Origin: Symsagittifera roscoffensis
Lineage: Eukaryota; Xenacoelomorpha; Acoela; Convolutidae
Assembly: GCF_963678635.1 (NCBI RefSeq)
Contig: NC_087062.1
Location: 13,870,670 to 13,934,669, forward strand
Direction of reading: 5' to 3'
DNA length: 64,000 nt
This document shows positions 10,276-22,639 of the stretch, piece after piece (position 1 is the stretch's first letter; each line of letters begins with the position of its first letter). Both the position numbers and the translations under genes were made by a program. The notes below the pieces were generated by a model, which was given only the letters and a program-made list of their open reading frames with translations, was not told the DNA's origin and searched no databases.

Positions 10276-10625
10276 CATTTAAGGCGGAGCGCTTTGGAAC
10301 TGTTGATAAAGCAAAAACACGGTTGTTAGCGGAAGTTAAGTAATATGAAAGCTTCCAACCTCAACCCAGCCCATTCAGGCATTCATAAGCGGTATTCATA
10401 AAAAATGATAATTAAAACTTTTTCAACCTTTGGTTTTTTCAACAGCTTTTTTGATGTTTAAATATCAAAGCAGATGGATAATTATTTTCACGTTGGATAG
10501 GGTAATTTATGGGCTCACTTTCCACACATGAGAGAACTTCTAATGAAATTCAGGAAAAAAATCTCCTTCTCGTTTGTTCAGTTTATTGCTTTTTCGCGAC
10601 TATATCGGAACACTCGTCAAATAAT

Positions 10626-10677
10626 AAAAATAAATCAGCGATAAAAACAAATCAGCGATAAAAATAAATCAGCGATA
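10626..10677 (+). repeat. 17-bp tandem repeat, three units
   Basis: Three consecutive units of 'aaaaa(t/c)aaatcagcgat'. Confidence 0.8.
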
Positions 10678-10699
10678 AGTATATGTATCTGCTTTAAGC

Positions 10700-12394
10700 A
10701 TGAAATGATGTTCATAGACCACTGATATATTTGACATGGGATAAATTCAGCTAATTTTGTTTTATTTTTTGAAAACAACTTGCTGTTTACCAAATGTTTT
10801 TTGGTGGTTTTCAGAAGGGACTGAAACTCGAAAGAGTGACATTTATAATTGATTAGCACATCCATAAAAACAAACTTTAGTTTCTCTTGAGTAAAATTTT
10901 AAGACTTCAATCATTCCACCCGCCGTCAAAATATTGTACCAAATTTCAACAGTTTCTTTTTAACCCTTATAAATTGCTTTGGAAAATATTTTGATTCCAT
11001 GAATGAGATCTGCATTTTTAACAGCTTTTGATTATTGCGTTGAATACAGTTTTGCAACCAAAAGCAGAACAAAAAGTCTACTTAATTTATGAGTTTACAA
11101 ACTAACAATAGAAAACCCGATATTTACTTTTTATAAAAGAAAAAAACTTCTGCAGTGTGCAAGAATCAAAAAGAACACAACAGCTCAACAAAAAAAATCA
11201 TAGTTTTTTTGCAATGACTTCAAATTGAACAATTTTTTTTGAAAATTCTCACGTGTTTGGAGTAAAACTGAAGGTTATGACATTTTTCGTCGACATATAA
11301 AAGTGTAAACAAAATTTCCCTTCAAAAATCTAGTAAAGCGGATAGTCTTAACTTTTACAGACATATTAGCTAACCAAACGCCTTCGGAGTTTTGGAAACT
11401 CATCAACAATAAAAACACCCATTTCACCGATCAGCATAAAATATTGGTTTTTGCAAAAAACTTTCATTTGCTTATGCAATTGTTCAAATAACAGAAACTT
11501 TACAGGAGGCGACAAAAAGAAAAAAATTGTGTCTTGGTTTTTTTATATGAAAAAAAACTTCCGATACTGCCCATCTCTCGATTTTGTGGCAAACACTTGA
11601 TTTCATGAGGCTTAGGCAAATAAAACTAATTTCGCTAAGAAACTATCTTTCAAATCGATTGTGAATATTGAAATGATTAATGAAAAACTGAAACAAAAAG
11701 TTTCACGGGAATCATTTGTAGAACAATTTTTTTAAAATATAATTAATTGACATTTTGTTTTTGCGAGCTTTCCTAAAAAGCAAAGAACGCATTTCGTGGC
11801 ACAGCCATTTTGTAAGAAACAATTTCAAAGACTGTTTGTGACTCGCTATCAAAAACTAGCAGCAGTGTTTGGATACGTTTTTAGTTATTTTTACGCAAAG
11901 TCAGGTACCTCAAATAATTGTTGGAATAAGTCGATTGAAGTGTCAAATTAAAGACATTTCAGTCGTGAATTGGAGGACATTAAGGAACTGAAAATTTCAT
12001 TTCAGTGTTAAAAAAAAATCTTTTCGAAAAAACCTTCCAGTTTTGAATCGACGAAGTTGAAAAATTTTCGAAAAATTGTCCCAACTGCGAGGAAAAATGG
12101 TTTGATTTTTTAAAAATAGTTTTAGTCTAACTTCGTGCAATTGAACAAGTGAATAGGTTTATTACAGAGAGGTAAGCCACGTAGATTTTATTTTGAATGC
12201 GGCAAAAATGGTTTTTAATTTTTCAGCGCCATTTTGAACTACAAAAAAAAATAATAAAAACTTGAAAAAACTTGAAAATATTTTGCAAAAAAATAATGCA
12301 ACTTACGAAAATTTTATGTTCTTTCATTTTAATTTGTGACAAATTTGCTTATTTTTCGGATATGCATATTTTTCTGTGACTGTTTAGTATAACT
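10700..12394. other. Intergenic, nothing recognised
   Basis: AT-rich with long A and T runs. No coding or repeat assignment could be supported. Confidence 0.4.
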
Positions 12395-12589
12395 AAACTT
12401 CACGTTTTTGTCAGATCCTTTCATCACACCACGCACAAAAAACTACACTCATTTGAAAAAAAACTTAAAAAAATTTCGTTTTTTATGAGTTTTTTCATTA
12501 AAAAAGTCTTTAAAAAATGTCTTTTTTAAGAAAATGGTCGGACGTTTCTCTGCTACTTGCACACCAACCGACTATCCTGGTTGACAAGA
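12395..12589 (+). repeat. TG2 element, right end only
   Basis: 'cagatcctttcatcacaccacgc', 'aaaactacact', then 'ggtcgga' and 'tgctacttgc.ca..aacc.actatcc' match the right half of the TG2 copies at 44963-45474 and 60728-61288. The left half is missing. Confidence 0.6.
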
Positions 12590-12830
12590 GCCAAAAAAAA
12601 AGCAACTTTTGGTCAAAGTTTTCTAAGAAGTAACTAAAAACGCCTGTTTTGGACTGTGTTTTCAAAATTTTGCCTGCGGCGCAGAACAATATGCAAAAAA
12701 AGTTACTTTTTGCTTTGGAAGAGCTTGCAAATTCGATTTGGTGAACCTCAAAAATAGAACGACAATTTTTTCGAATTCTTTTTGAAAATCCGCCCCCTCC
12801 CCCTCGAGAAAATTTTAGATCTGCCCCTTC
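12590..12830 (-). mobile_element. Partial hAT-type MITE
   Basis: The minus-strand copy has an outer end (AAGGGGCAGATCTAAAATTTT on the minus strand at 12830), a 'ctgcggcgcag' block and a 'ccccctcgag' block. The other half was lost at the junction with the TG2 fragment. Confidence 0.65.
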
Positions 12831-13059
12831 GACTGTCCTTGTCACTCTTTTTCCAACTATTCAGCTACCATAATCATTCAATATAAGGCACTACTGAATC
12901 TGTGAAAATTATAACTATGTATTTCAATTTTTGCAGTTCTTAGATAATTGCAGCGCTTAATCACACTCTGACGTTCTCTTGAAACAGCTAGTTTGCAATA
13001 CACTCGCACTAAAAGTACATGAAGAAAAATGAAAAATTTCAGTGTTGATCAGCCATCAA
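12831..13059. other. Intergenic, nothing recognised
   Basis: Short AT-rich spacer. Confidence 0.4.
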
Positions 13060-13131
13060 GTTCTTTGGGTGGTCTTTGAGTGGCCAGGGTTCGAATCTCT
13101 GTGATGAAAAAAACGTCTAGCCCCCCAACCC
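13060..13131 (+). repeat. Right-end fragment of hAT-type MITE
   Basis: 'tttgggtggtctttgagtgg' then 'gggttcgaatctctg' correspond to the 'tttgggtcggca..gggtcgaatccctga' right-end region of the MITE family. Confidence 0.45.
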
Positions 13132-13164
13132 CCACCACCACCACCACCACCACCACCACCACCA
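13132..13164 (+). repeat. (CCA)n microsatellite
   Basis: Eleven consecutive CCA units following a C-rich tract. Confidence 0.95.
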
Positions 13165-13169
13165 TCCCA

Positions 13170-14131
13170 CCCTCTCTCATAATTTTTTTCCTGGTTTGGT
13201 TAAAAAATTTGTTGAAGTCATTTTAAAATAGACATTAGTTATTCTGTTCACATTTGCATGCTCAGCCCCGATGAAATTTTCCATTACATGGCAGATTCGT
13301 GAACTATTTAATTGGCTTCCCTATAAGGTAGGAAGCTGGGTGGTGTCTTTGACTGGGTGTACATAGCTGGTTGTCTTTGGCCAGGGGCGACTTCAGAGTT
13401 TCAGTTGGTTGTTTTTGATTGCTAGGTGAGATCTAAGACTCTTATCCCGTGATAATTGACAACTTTGGTTTCACTGCCGAAAGTATTAATATGTATTATG
13501 AGTAGGTGGAACTTAATCAGAAGTGCAAGAGCCCAAAGGGAAAACGGAATACACATAAAATGCAAATCAATTTTAACTCCAAATTAGATATTTGGTCATT
13601 GCTGAAATAACAAATGCCTTATTATTATAGGTTGTTTTTTGAGAAGAAACCTTTTTCCCATTTCAGTTGTCGATCTATTCTATGGTCATTCGATCTTATT
13701 TTGACTGCGGATCTCAAACAAAGGTAACAAAAAAAAAAGAATTTTCCACTTCTACTGATGGCGAGATGAAAATTTTTTCAAGCCTATTAGCCGAGTCTCT
13801 TTTACCACTCCTCGCTATTGTATCAAATAACGAATTACCACCCCTATGAAGAAATAGTTCAAAGGTCAAACTATATTTTTTATTTAGTATGAAATCGTCT
13901 TCTGCAAAAAAGGGGATTAATTAATGAGATCTCAATAACTTTTTTCAAGCGTAATATCGAATATTGCAACTTCATCTGACCGTCTCAAAATGGTGGCAAA
14001 AATTCGAGGCTCTCCTATCACAACAATGTCCAATCACGTCAAACCATGAGGCTCACTAGATGGTAGATTTTACATTTTTTGGCAAAATTATTCGGATTTC
14101 AGATTTCTTTGTAATGAGTAAAAGATATATA
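13170..14131. other. Intergenic, nothing recognised
   Basis: AT-rich. The 60-codon frame at 13667-13849 shows no recognisable features. Confidence 0.4.
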
Positions 14132-14330
14132 CAGTGGCGTGCGCAGAAGTTTTTCTATGGGAGGGGGGGGGGGGGGTGGTTTCGAAGACTTTTTTTAGGT
14201 CGACCAATTTGATTTTGCGAGCTCTCCTAAAAAAGTATAATTTGTTTTGTGAAAACTTTTCTGCGCTGCAGGCAAATTTTTCAAAAATACGCTATCGGAA
14301 AAATACGACTAGCATAAAAGCGAAAACTGT
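14132..14330 (+). mobile_element. Partial hAT-type MITE variant
   Basis: Starts CAGTGGCGTGCGCAGAAG, a hAT-like end related to the CAGGGGCGG family. It is followed by the G-run, 'aggtcgaccaatttgatttt.cgagctctcc' and 'tctgcgctgcaggc' blocks. The right end is not found. The overlapping plus-strand frame (14134-14460) is repeat-derived. Confidence 0.6.
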
Positions 14331-14800
14331 CAAAAGAGTAAGTTTCAAAAATTGTCCACAAAAATCATGTCTCGGGTCGCAAATTAAAACGTTTTTTTTT
14401 CTTTTTTCTATTCCACATTTGAATTTTAATTTTGAAAAGCCAATTTTGATATTGTCATAATGCAATAAAATTTGCATTGGTGAACAAACTAGCTACTGTC
14501 AAGATATTTGTTCTTCTTACTTAATCTCGTAATATCATACGTTTAGTTAAAATAACACTATGAAAATAGAAACTTTCAAATTCGGGGAAAGGACGGGAAA
14601 AAGCCACCAATTTTCAAAATTATCATTAAAATATTTTTCATTTTTTTTGCATTCAGCGGAAACATATTTTTTTTCTGATTAGTACCAGGCACTTTTCTTA
14701 CTTAAAACTGATGATTTATGATCGGCAAAAAAATACATCTTGCCAGTATTCTAAGTAGTTGAGTAATTTTATGATAATACTGTATCTTATTTTCAATTGA
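14331..14800. other. Intergenic, nothing recognised
   Basis: AT-rich, no assignment. Confidence 0.4.
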
Positions 14801-15248
14801 TTATTCCGACTCTTCAAACCAATTTCCACTTGTTAACTAGCCATTTTTATATCATTCGAATGGAATGGTATTGTTGCATTGAGCTTAAAGTTGAAACGAT
14901 ATTTTCACCTGTGATTGTTTCTCGTAAAGTTATGGGGGTTTAAAAATGGCCATTTTGGCCAATTTAGGACAATTAATGCGCGATATATTTCGCGCTATTA
15001 ACGCATTAAAAGCGTTCGCGCTTTTCCAAATTGATTGATGAAGACTATTTTCCTTAATCGATTCATTACTAGGAGCAAAATCTATCACTTTGTACTTTAC
15101 AATGGGGGGATAATTTCCGCAAAAATTTCAAATTTAAAAATTTATTCTTCACTTTTTTATATTTAATTTTTCATGTTATTACTGCTCCATAGACCTTAAG
15201 AGGCAGCCGGAACATTCAGGACCTCGCCCTGATGCGAGCAGTTTTGTT
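14801..15248 (+). mobile_element. TG1 element, near full length
   Basis: Runs from 'ttccgactcttcaaacc' through 'ggacaattaatgcgcgatatatttcgcgctatt' to 'aggcagccggaacattcagg', a diverged stem-loop and GAGCAGTTTTGT. The left terminal hairpin is decayed. Confidence 0.75.
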
Positions 15249-16879
15249 AATCTTTGCATATGTTATTGCGGCTTCTTATGAGATTTTAAATATCGTTATA
15301 ACTTCCTTATTCAGACTTACTATAACTTGTTATTCGGACTTTCTGTGTTTGGAGTTTAAAAAAGAAGCAAGAAAGCTACGATTGCGTGGTATATGGGAAA
15401 AAGCAAGTCATACAACTCCAAATATTGAAAAAAAACTATTCATACATGTCTCATATTTGAAAAAATATGAATAAAAAAATGTTTTAAAACCTTTTTGGTC
15501 TTTTTTGCATTAAAAAAAAACATTGTATTTTGGGGGATCTTCCATTCAATACGAGGTTTTTTTTCTAAATAGTGTACAATAATTTTTGACTTATAAATAC
15601 AAGATAGCCGTAGAAATCTACCACCTTGAAAGTTTGCCTTTATGCAACCCCTATTTTCATTGAAAATTTGCTGTTTCCAGAAAATAGTACCAGCATTTTT
15701 CTCAATGTAGGTTTCTAATACATGAAAATTTTTAATTTTGTTTCAACTTTTACACAGACAGACTTTTGAGAATAATTATCAGTACAAGCGAGAAGTATAA
15801 AAACAAAAGAAGCAAACAGACTGCTCGTACATCAGGGCAAAGCAGTGATCGTTCTTACCAGGAACGTCAATGCCAAACTAAAATTAAGTGAAATTAGAAG
15901 TGATTGTTCATCGTGTCATAAAACTGTTTAAAGACATCAATTTTCCTTGGTTTGAGCTTTCTTAAATGCAAATCATTTGGACATTTCACAAAGGTATAAT
16001 TTGATTATTTCAAATTTGTTTTAAAAAATTCAGAAATTGTTTTGTAAACAACATATGTTAAATATTTGTGAATGTAATTTGTTTGGCTTTAACAATTTTT
16101 GAGGAAATTTTTGCTAGTTTTTTAAAACAATAACGTCTAACATCACTTTTAGTGACGTCGAACTTGCTTTTTGTCATTTTTTATAACCCAATAAGTCCCA
16201 ATAAGTGCCCGAAAACAAATTCTAGCAATCAATAGTGCAATGCTTAAATGAGTTTTTTTCATGTTGTTTTGTCGTAGATTTGGCGTTAGAACACATATCG
16301 TGAAGCATACGTTTAATCTATGAATGAAAAAAAAAACATTTTTTTGTTTCTTCCGTGAACGAACGAAAAAAATGTCAACGGAGCCGGAAAAACTCAGACC
16401 AGGATCGCGTTTCTAAAACGTGATTTTTGACTGATCAAAGAGTCACCAAATTCTGCGCCTATCCAGTGCACAGTGTGACTTCGTAATGGATAACTATGAA
16501 ACTCAAAATTAAATTCGTTTACAAATAGAGGTGTAGGGGCTTCAAAATTAAAAAAAAAATTTATGCAAGCACTTTGATTTTTCCAGCTGAAATCTTGGAT
16601 TGGTGTAATCAAGCAAAAAAAATTTTATCCACAGACAATTTTTCATGTTATTTTTTAGTAATCCATCTAATTTTCTTATAGATTGCTTTTTCTAGTTCAG
16701 TAAGCCTGAACACGTTGCATCCATAAGTGTGCACTGATTTAATCAATTAAAAGTGAGCAAACTAGAAATGGATGGTCAGAAATATTAGTCTGATTGTTGT
16801 AAATATACAGATTCAAAGCTCATTTTCAAACCATTGTCTCATCCTCAGTTGTGGTAGATGTATTTAAACAAAAAAAAAA
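15249..16879. other. Intergenic with one TG1 end fragment
   Basis: AT-rich. A TG1 terminal scrap (acagactgctcgtacatcag) lies at about 15817-15845. Nothing else was recognised. Confidence 0.4.
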
Positions 16880-17716
16880 ACATTTTTAATGACATATTAG
16901 ATTGAAAAAATAATTTTAATTTGAGAATGCCTCAATCAGATTTGCGAATGGAAATCAAGACAGCGAAGGGATTGTTGTCGCAAGTTCAACAACTAAACCT
17001 TTAATTTTCGGATCCTGTTAACTATTACGAATTGTTAACAAGGTCCAAAAGGGGGGAAATAGTTAGCAAGATCCCTTTTTTCTTCATTTCTTCTTTTACA
17101 GTAAATTTCAACGGAATACACTGTTCATTACCCCAAACACTGACGTGGATGCTACGGAACCCCTAAAACAATAATGATTTCACAAGAGTAAACACAAGCT
17201 AATTTTAAACATAATTAGAAACACAATTAAGCTATTCAGGATGTACAATGCATCGTCACAAACTTCCTTATCTAACCCTATTTTTATATAATATTTTCCT
17301 CCATATCGACGTTTTTGAAAATAAATCTGTCTGAATTAAGATAAAAAAGAAAAGAAACTCATCTGAATAAAGATGGAAACATTACTTCAAAAAAACATAA
17401 GAATCTCATTATTCGTTTTTTTTTTGAAAACTTTTGTTTCAACACACTTCCCATTTTATTGGAACTATTTTTGGAACAATACAGAATTCCGTGAGTAAAT
17501 TTTTTGAAAATATTAAACATGAAACGTTTACATAAACTTCAATGAAAAAAAAATTGTCGCTAATAATTTTTTTAAACTTGTCTGAATTTTTTCAATTCAA
17601 CCGTAAAACCTAAATGAACTCATTTTATAAACTCTCTGTTACGCTTTAAAAATTCTCTGAAAGGAACGTGAAAATTAAACTTCCGATAAATTGAACCTGA
17701 TAATCATAACCAGACC
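16880..17716 (+). repeat. Dispersed repeat flanking LTR copy 2 (left copy)
   Basis: Blocks at 16880-16960 ('gacatattagattg', 'tttgagaatgcctcaatcag') and 17550-17716 ('tgaacctgataatcataac') recur in the same order and orientation at 22640-22945. The LTR element and its duplicated flank lie between the two. Confidence 0.55.
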
Positions 17717-17777
17717 GTTTGTTAGATGGCTAAGCCCTGAATGTTCTCCGACTGTCATTCAACGAAAACATTTCTTT

Positions 17778-19462
17778 ATGTCAGATCTTGAAATTAAACC
17801 CATCCATAAATTTTTCCGAATCACAATTTCATCAATAAAATATATGAAACATTCAAACTCAGATATCACAATTTATACAATTCTGATATTGAAACCCCCG
17901 ACGAAGTCGCCGATTCAGAACCATCCCCTTCTACACATACCCCGACCAGCTCAACAACCTTCTCAAAACCCCCTTTCCGACCTATACAATCCCATAGCCA
18001 ACATACATCTCCCTACACTCCTTCTCAAGTAACCCCAACATACTCACCATTCAATAATGAACGCGCCACCAACAACTCCCCTGATAATATCCAAATTTCC
18101 CAAGAACAAGATAATTTCATAACACTCCAACAACAATTGCTATCTCCCCACACCCTCACTATTCACCAATTATCATCAACAATAACATCATAAAATCCAC
18201 CAACACCCACACCAATTTCAGATTATACTCCATCATTAGCTCATTCATCCACTTCCACAGAATCATCCAACAGTACTAACCGTGCTTATAGAACTTTTAA
18301 ACGTAAATTCCCCAATCATCCATTCCCATCCAAATCTGGAACTGCCCGAGAATATATCAATCATCCAGACCACACCAATACTACGAATTTTCTTCAAATA
18401 ACCCTACCTTTATTTCCCCAATATACACTGAATCAATCCGACTCTAGCCCTGAACCACGTCATTTTGTAGATGAACATGTATTAATACCCACACTTCATT
18501 GGACAGCTTATTATAATTTCACTAATCCCCTTACGCTACCACTCTATAACACCACTATCGATATTGAAAGGAATAAAGACGAATTATTCAGATTAACCAC
18601 AGCACTCACTCCCCGACAATTTACATACGTAGGATATAAAAAATTAGTAAAATTATTCTTGCACCCCGCGCTAACGACTATTCAATTGAATATTACGATC
18701 ATAATATCATCAGATCTAATCAAGACAAATCACAGAAAAGTTTTTTTTATTAAATCATCATACATATTCACACTTAACATACAAGATAAAAAGCATGATC
18801 ACATTATTTCAGAAGCCCTATCAGACATCCAAGCATATGAATCATTTCATGAAAATTTTCAAACATTTTCACTCACCTTTCTTTTCCTGACACCAAAAGA
18901 ACGCGATTTGCACTGCTCACACGACATTATGTTGAGAACTAAGCAAACACATACTTATACTTACTATCGCTTTATCCAAAACCATTTTCATTTACACACA
19001 CCATCACGACAACCTCACCACAGATTTCAGTTCATTAATTCCAAATACAGCTCACCATTTTTTCTAAACTTCACGTATTGCATTAAAAATACTAACTTCC
19101 AAGGCATCCTCCGGAATTATGATCCCGTCACTCAAATGTATATCTTTTGTCCCCTCACGAAAACCTTCAACGACGAATAATCCCGACCTCTGATCCTTCG
19201 GCATGAATATATTCAACCCATAGAAGTACCCATTTTAGAATTCATCCATAACACTAAATATAATCATAAAATTCATAATCTAATCCAGAACACACCTCAT
19301 GAAATTGCAGTAGGCACCGAAGAACTAAAAACCATCAAAGCACTGCAATTGCTTTGGCCACTGTTGCAAACTAAAAATATAATACGAATACTAGCAAAAC
19401 TACTAACTACCTCAGACGCTATTCACGACATTTTCCTTCACGGCTTTTTCCCAGACGACTAA
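17778..19462 (+). pseudogene. Gag-like uncharacterized protein of LTR copy 2, broken
   Basis: A plausible start is ATG 17778 (MSDLEIKPIHKFF). The frame shifts once near 17860-17890 and is then stopped by TAA at 18191 and TAA at 19178, giving about 560 codons in all. The section 18194-19177 is open for 328 codons. The N-terminal third is Ser/Thr/Pro-rich and looks disordered. The middle (PTLHWTAYYNF, FTYVGYKKLVKLFLHP) and C-terminal half (LTPKERDLHCSH, IMLRTKQTHTYTYY, SPFFLNFTYC, MYIFCPLTK) look folded. It ends in FFPDD. The C-terminal half matches the minus-strand frame at 3014-3703, and the stop at 19178 replaces a Lys codon there. In the LTPKERDLHCSH block all residues are the same but at least six third positions differ, so the protein was conserved before the copies died. 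Family unknown. Confidence 0.7.
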
Positions 19463-21062
19463 AGGTATTTATGAATTTAATAATTTTCAAACAATTAATT
19501 CAAAATCGAACTAACCATTTTATTCAGTAATTTGTATTATCTTTAGCCTTCACATCACGATCATCTTCAAAACAAGAAAAGACTGATAAAAATAAAAAAA
19601 TTCTGTTTTCCATTTTAAACTCTATTAAACCAACAGCACTAAATGATGAAGTAAAAATTAATTCAAAGTAGTAAATTCATTTCTAAATTATTTCCCCAAA
19701 ATTAGTAAATTTAAAATACAATGAAAATCAATTTATACCTTTCAACCCCAAAAGCAGTAAAATTTAACCTTAAAAGCAGTAAATTTATAAAATGAAATGC
19801 AGTACTAACCTTTTCAAAACTTCTGTTCAAACGCACGGAAATTCTATCCACAATCGCACAGCTCGCCCACGAAGAATTGCTTAAAATATTGAATTCAACT
19901 TTTAAGTTTGCACTAACAACAACTCAAACAAGCATTAACAAGTTTCCACTTTTCCTTTAACCCGGTTGGAAAGGAATTATATAATAACCATTCTAACCAA
20001 TGCAGCTTACTAAACACCATAAACCATAAACTAAAAGCATGACTAAGAAAAGAAAACCCACGGTGACCAAACCGGATTAAACCAGCTTAAAACTGGATAA
20101 ATTATTCTTTTATGGACTATTACCAATTCTAAAAAAGAAACAATAAAACACCAAAAAGTCGCAAGACAAACCCAAACCAAAAACAATTTGATTTTTGAGA
20201 AAAGGACACAACCAACGAAACAAAAGGAAAACAAAAAATAATATAGCACAAAAGTTAACACAAAACAGGACCCCTTAAAGAACCAGCACGAAATCATACT
20301 CCCCTTACTGGCCTAACCACCAGAGAGGACGTCCTGAGCACGCTCTATATCCGGGCTTACCCACCGTGCTACATCCAAGCTTTGTGACCATATCACTATT
20401 TTTGACAAGAGTTACTCAAGTGTGAGTAATTCTTAAAAATAACTGAACTAAAACTAAAACACTTTTGCGAAAAGAATTAATCAAAATCATAACTAAAAAA
20501 TAAAACTAACAATAATTTTTAAAATGTCAATTATATAATGCAGTACATAGATCACGAACAACCACAAAAACGTGCATCCAAAGACTAGACGATCCCATCA
20601 CACTCAACCTACAGGATGGCTAAATACAACAGACATGCCGCTCACAATCACGACTCATAAAGGATTTAGAGTACGACTTGACTTCGCAGAAAAGGACTTC
20701 ACTGAATCAGGTCAATGACCATCTCGATGTTCAAGTATACGTACAGATCCGAGTTACAAGGCATCCCCTCCAAACACGATCTTCACGCCATTCCCAAACC
20801 GGATCGAAACACAGTTTTCCACAACCAATCAAGAACAGACGATCATAGCAAACCAACTCGAAATCAGATTGATTTCATTGACAGTCATAGTTTTAGTCAA
20901 ACAATAACTAACAACTTCCTATCGATGACTACAACTTCTTGGAGCTTTCTTCTCCAAGAACAAAACAGGAAAGGATGCTCGCCAAAGAAAAACGACCAAC
21001 ATCCATCCTTCATTACCTTCATAGAAGATCTAAGATTCAAAACTCTGTAAACCCCGGATGGG
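19463..21062 (+). other. 3' interior of LTR copy 2
   Basis: AT-rich non-coding interior. The block CTCTGGTGG..AGAGGACGTCCTGAGCACGCTCTATA near 20320-20350 is conserved with copy 1 in reverse complement. Short frames at 20043-20297 and 20715-21050 are not conserved and are not called. Confidence 0.45.
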
Positions 21063-21286
21063 TGGAACCAGATATAAACTATATTTATTATTTGGTTATA
21101 AATTGGATATTTTATCTCTATAAAATATTTAATATTAACCAATCACGATCCATCTAACTAACAACCCACTTATTTGTAAGTGCTGAAATCTATCGAATCT
21201 ATCCGGCCGAAAATAAGATAGCGTGACGAGCAGACGGTGTACCCTATCCCAAATTACTCTATGGGTTAAACCTCGAACCTAACTCA
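21063..21286 (+). repeat. 3' LTR of copy 2
   Basis: Starts TGGAACC and ends CCTAACTCA. Inside, GACGAGCAGACGGTGTACC and the 'ctctatg.gtt' end match the reverse complement of the copy 1 LTRs. It is shorter (224 against 382-390 bp). Confidence 0.75.
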
Positions 21287-22305
21287 CTACCCCACATATT
21301 AGCGTCTAGTTACGTTGACGTATTTATTAACAGCAAATAAATTACTTCTTCAGCCGCTTACTCGAACGTAAATGGCCGCGTATTCGAGGCCGCTTACTCG
21401 TCTTAAATGGTCGCTTGCTCGAGATTTAATTAACCCAAAGTAGCCAAATTGACAAATTTTAAACATTCAATGGCTAGAAACAGTCAATGGCAATTTTTCC
21501 AGTTGCAGGAAAAAAGTAAGAGTTTTATTCACACTGTAGCACTTGAAATTTTTCAACGTTTTGCTTCACATTTTCACAAAAAAAGGTTGGACCAAGTTAA
21601 CATTCCCCCCACCAAAAAAGAGGGAGGATGTTAACTTGGTTCTAAGTTAGAATTTTTCAGCCAATCAGAATCGAGCATTTTACATGCAGCGCTTTGCAAA
21701 ATCGGTATTAGACTAAGAAGTTGCACGAATCTATCCGGCCGAAAATAAGATAGCGTGACGAGCAGACGGTGTACCCTATCCGAAATTACTCTATGAGTTA
21801 AACCTCGAACCTAACTCACTACCCCACATATTAGCGTCTAGTTACGTTGACGTATTTATTAACAGCAAATATATTGCTTCTTCAGCCGCTTACTCGAACG
21901 TAAATGGCCGCGTATTCGAGGCCGCTTACTCGGCTTAAATGGTCGCTTGCTCGAGAGTTAATTAACCCAAAGTAGCCAAATTGACAAATTTTAAACAGTC
22001 AATGGCAATTTTAAACAGTCAATGGCAATTTTAAACAGTCAATGGCTAAAAACAGTCAATGGCAATTTTTCCAGCTAGAAACAGTCAATGGCAATTTTTC
22101 CAGTTGCAGGAAAAAAGTAAGAGTATTATTCACAACGTAGCACTTGAAATTTTTCAACGTTTTGCTTCAAATTTTCACAAAAAAGGTTGGTCCAAGTTAA
22201 CATTCCCCCCCCCCCCACCAAAAAAGGGAGGATGTTAACTTGGTTCTAAGTTAGAAATTTTCAGCCAATCAGAATCGAGCATTTTACATGCAGCGCATTG
22301 CAAAA
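21205..22305 (+). repeat. Tandem duplication of LTR end plus flank
   Basis: Unit 1 begins at 21205 and unit 2 at 21737 (offset 532). Each has the last part of the LTR ('cggccgaaaataagatagcg' onwards), 'cccacatattagcgtctag', a ladder of degenerate 'ccgcttactcg..ttaaatgg' subrepeats, 'gtcaatggcaattttt' and a hairpin. Unit 2 is longer because a 20-bp subrepeat (aatggcaattttaaacagtc) is amplified at about 21993-22070. The junction also contains LTR sequence ('attagactaagaagttgcacg') absent from the LTR at 21063. Confidence 0.8.
21591..21640. repeat. Hairpin within duplicated unit 1
   Basis: ACCAAGTTAACAT..CCCCC pairs with GGGAGGATGTTAACTTGGT. The same hairpin recurs in unit 2 at about 22192-22243. 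Confidence 0.75.
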
Positions 22306-22309
22306 TTAA

Positions 22310-22639
22310 TGCGAATTAAATGCTGGGGTGGAAGATTTTAAGTTGGTCTATCTGAGTTAAATTAACCGGACAAAACAAACAAAATTTGATACTTCAAACG
22401 CGTTTTTTTAAAATTGGGTTAAGATTAGACAAAAATGAAGAGAACGAAAGTTGCCTAGATTTTCACCAGAATTAATATGGTGCAACTAATTTTTCAAAAC
22501 TCGCAGAAGTATATTTTGGCGACTAAGGCACCTTTATAGACCTTTTATATAGCCCAAAAAGTTTCAGAAGGGTCAAAAATGTAACAGTTTCAAGCCTTTT
22601 CTGACGGTGCGTAGATGCAGTTATACATAAAAAGTTGCA
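22310..22639. other. Intergenic, nothing recognised
   Basis: AT-rich, no assignment. Confidence 0.4.

Larger units (their letters stand above)
17728..21286 (+). mobile_element. LTR retroelement copy 2, 5'-truncated
   Basis: Plus-strand relative of 1534-4275. It encodes the same gag-like protein (17778-19462, broken), shares an interior block near 20320-20350 and ends in an LTR (21063-21286) preceded by GGATGGG as in copy 1. No 5' LTR is found upstream. Instead a 30-base TG1 end scrap (agccctgaatgttc..ccgactg) abuts the start at about 17728-17756. No reverse transcriptase, integrase or protease motifs were seen between 19463 and 21062. Confidence 0.7.

Noticed and set aside
12510-12845. 111-codon minus frame
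   Set aside because: Covers a TG2 end and a partial MITE. Composition and boundaries are those of repeats.
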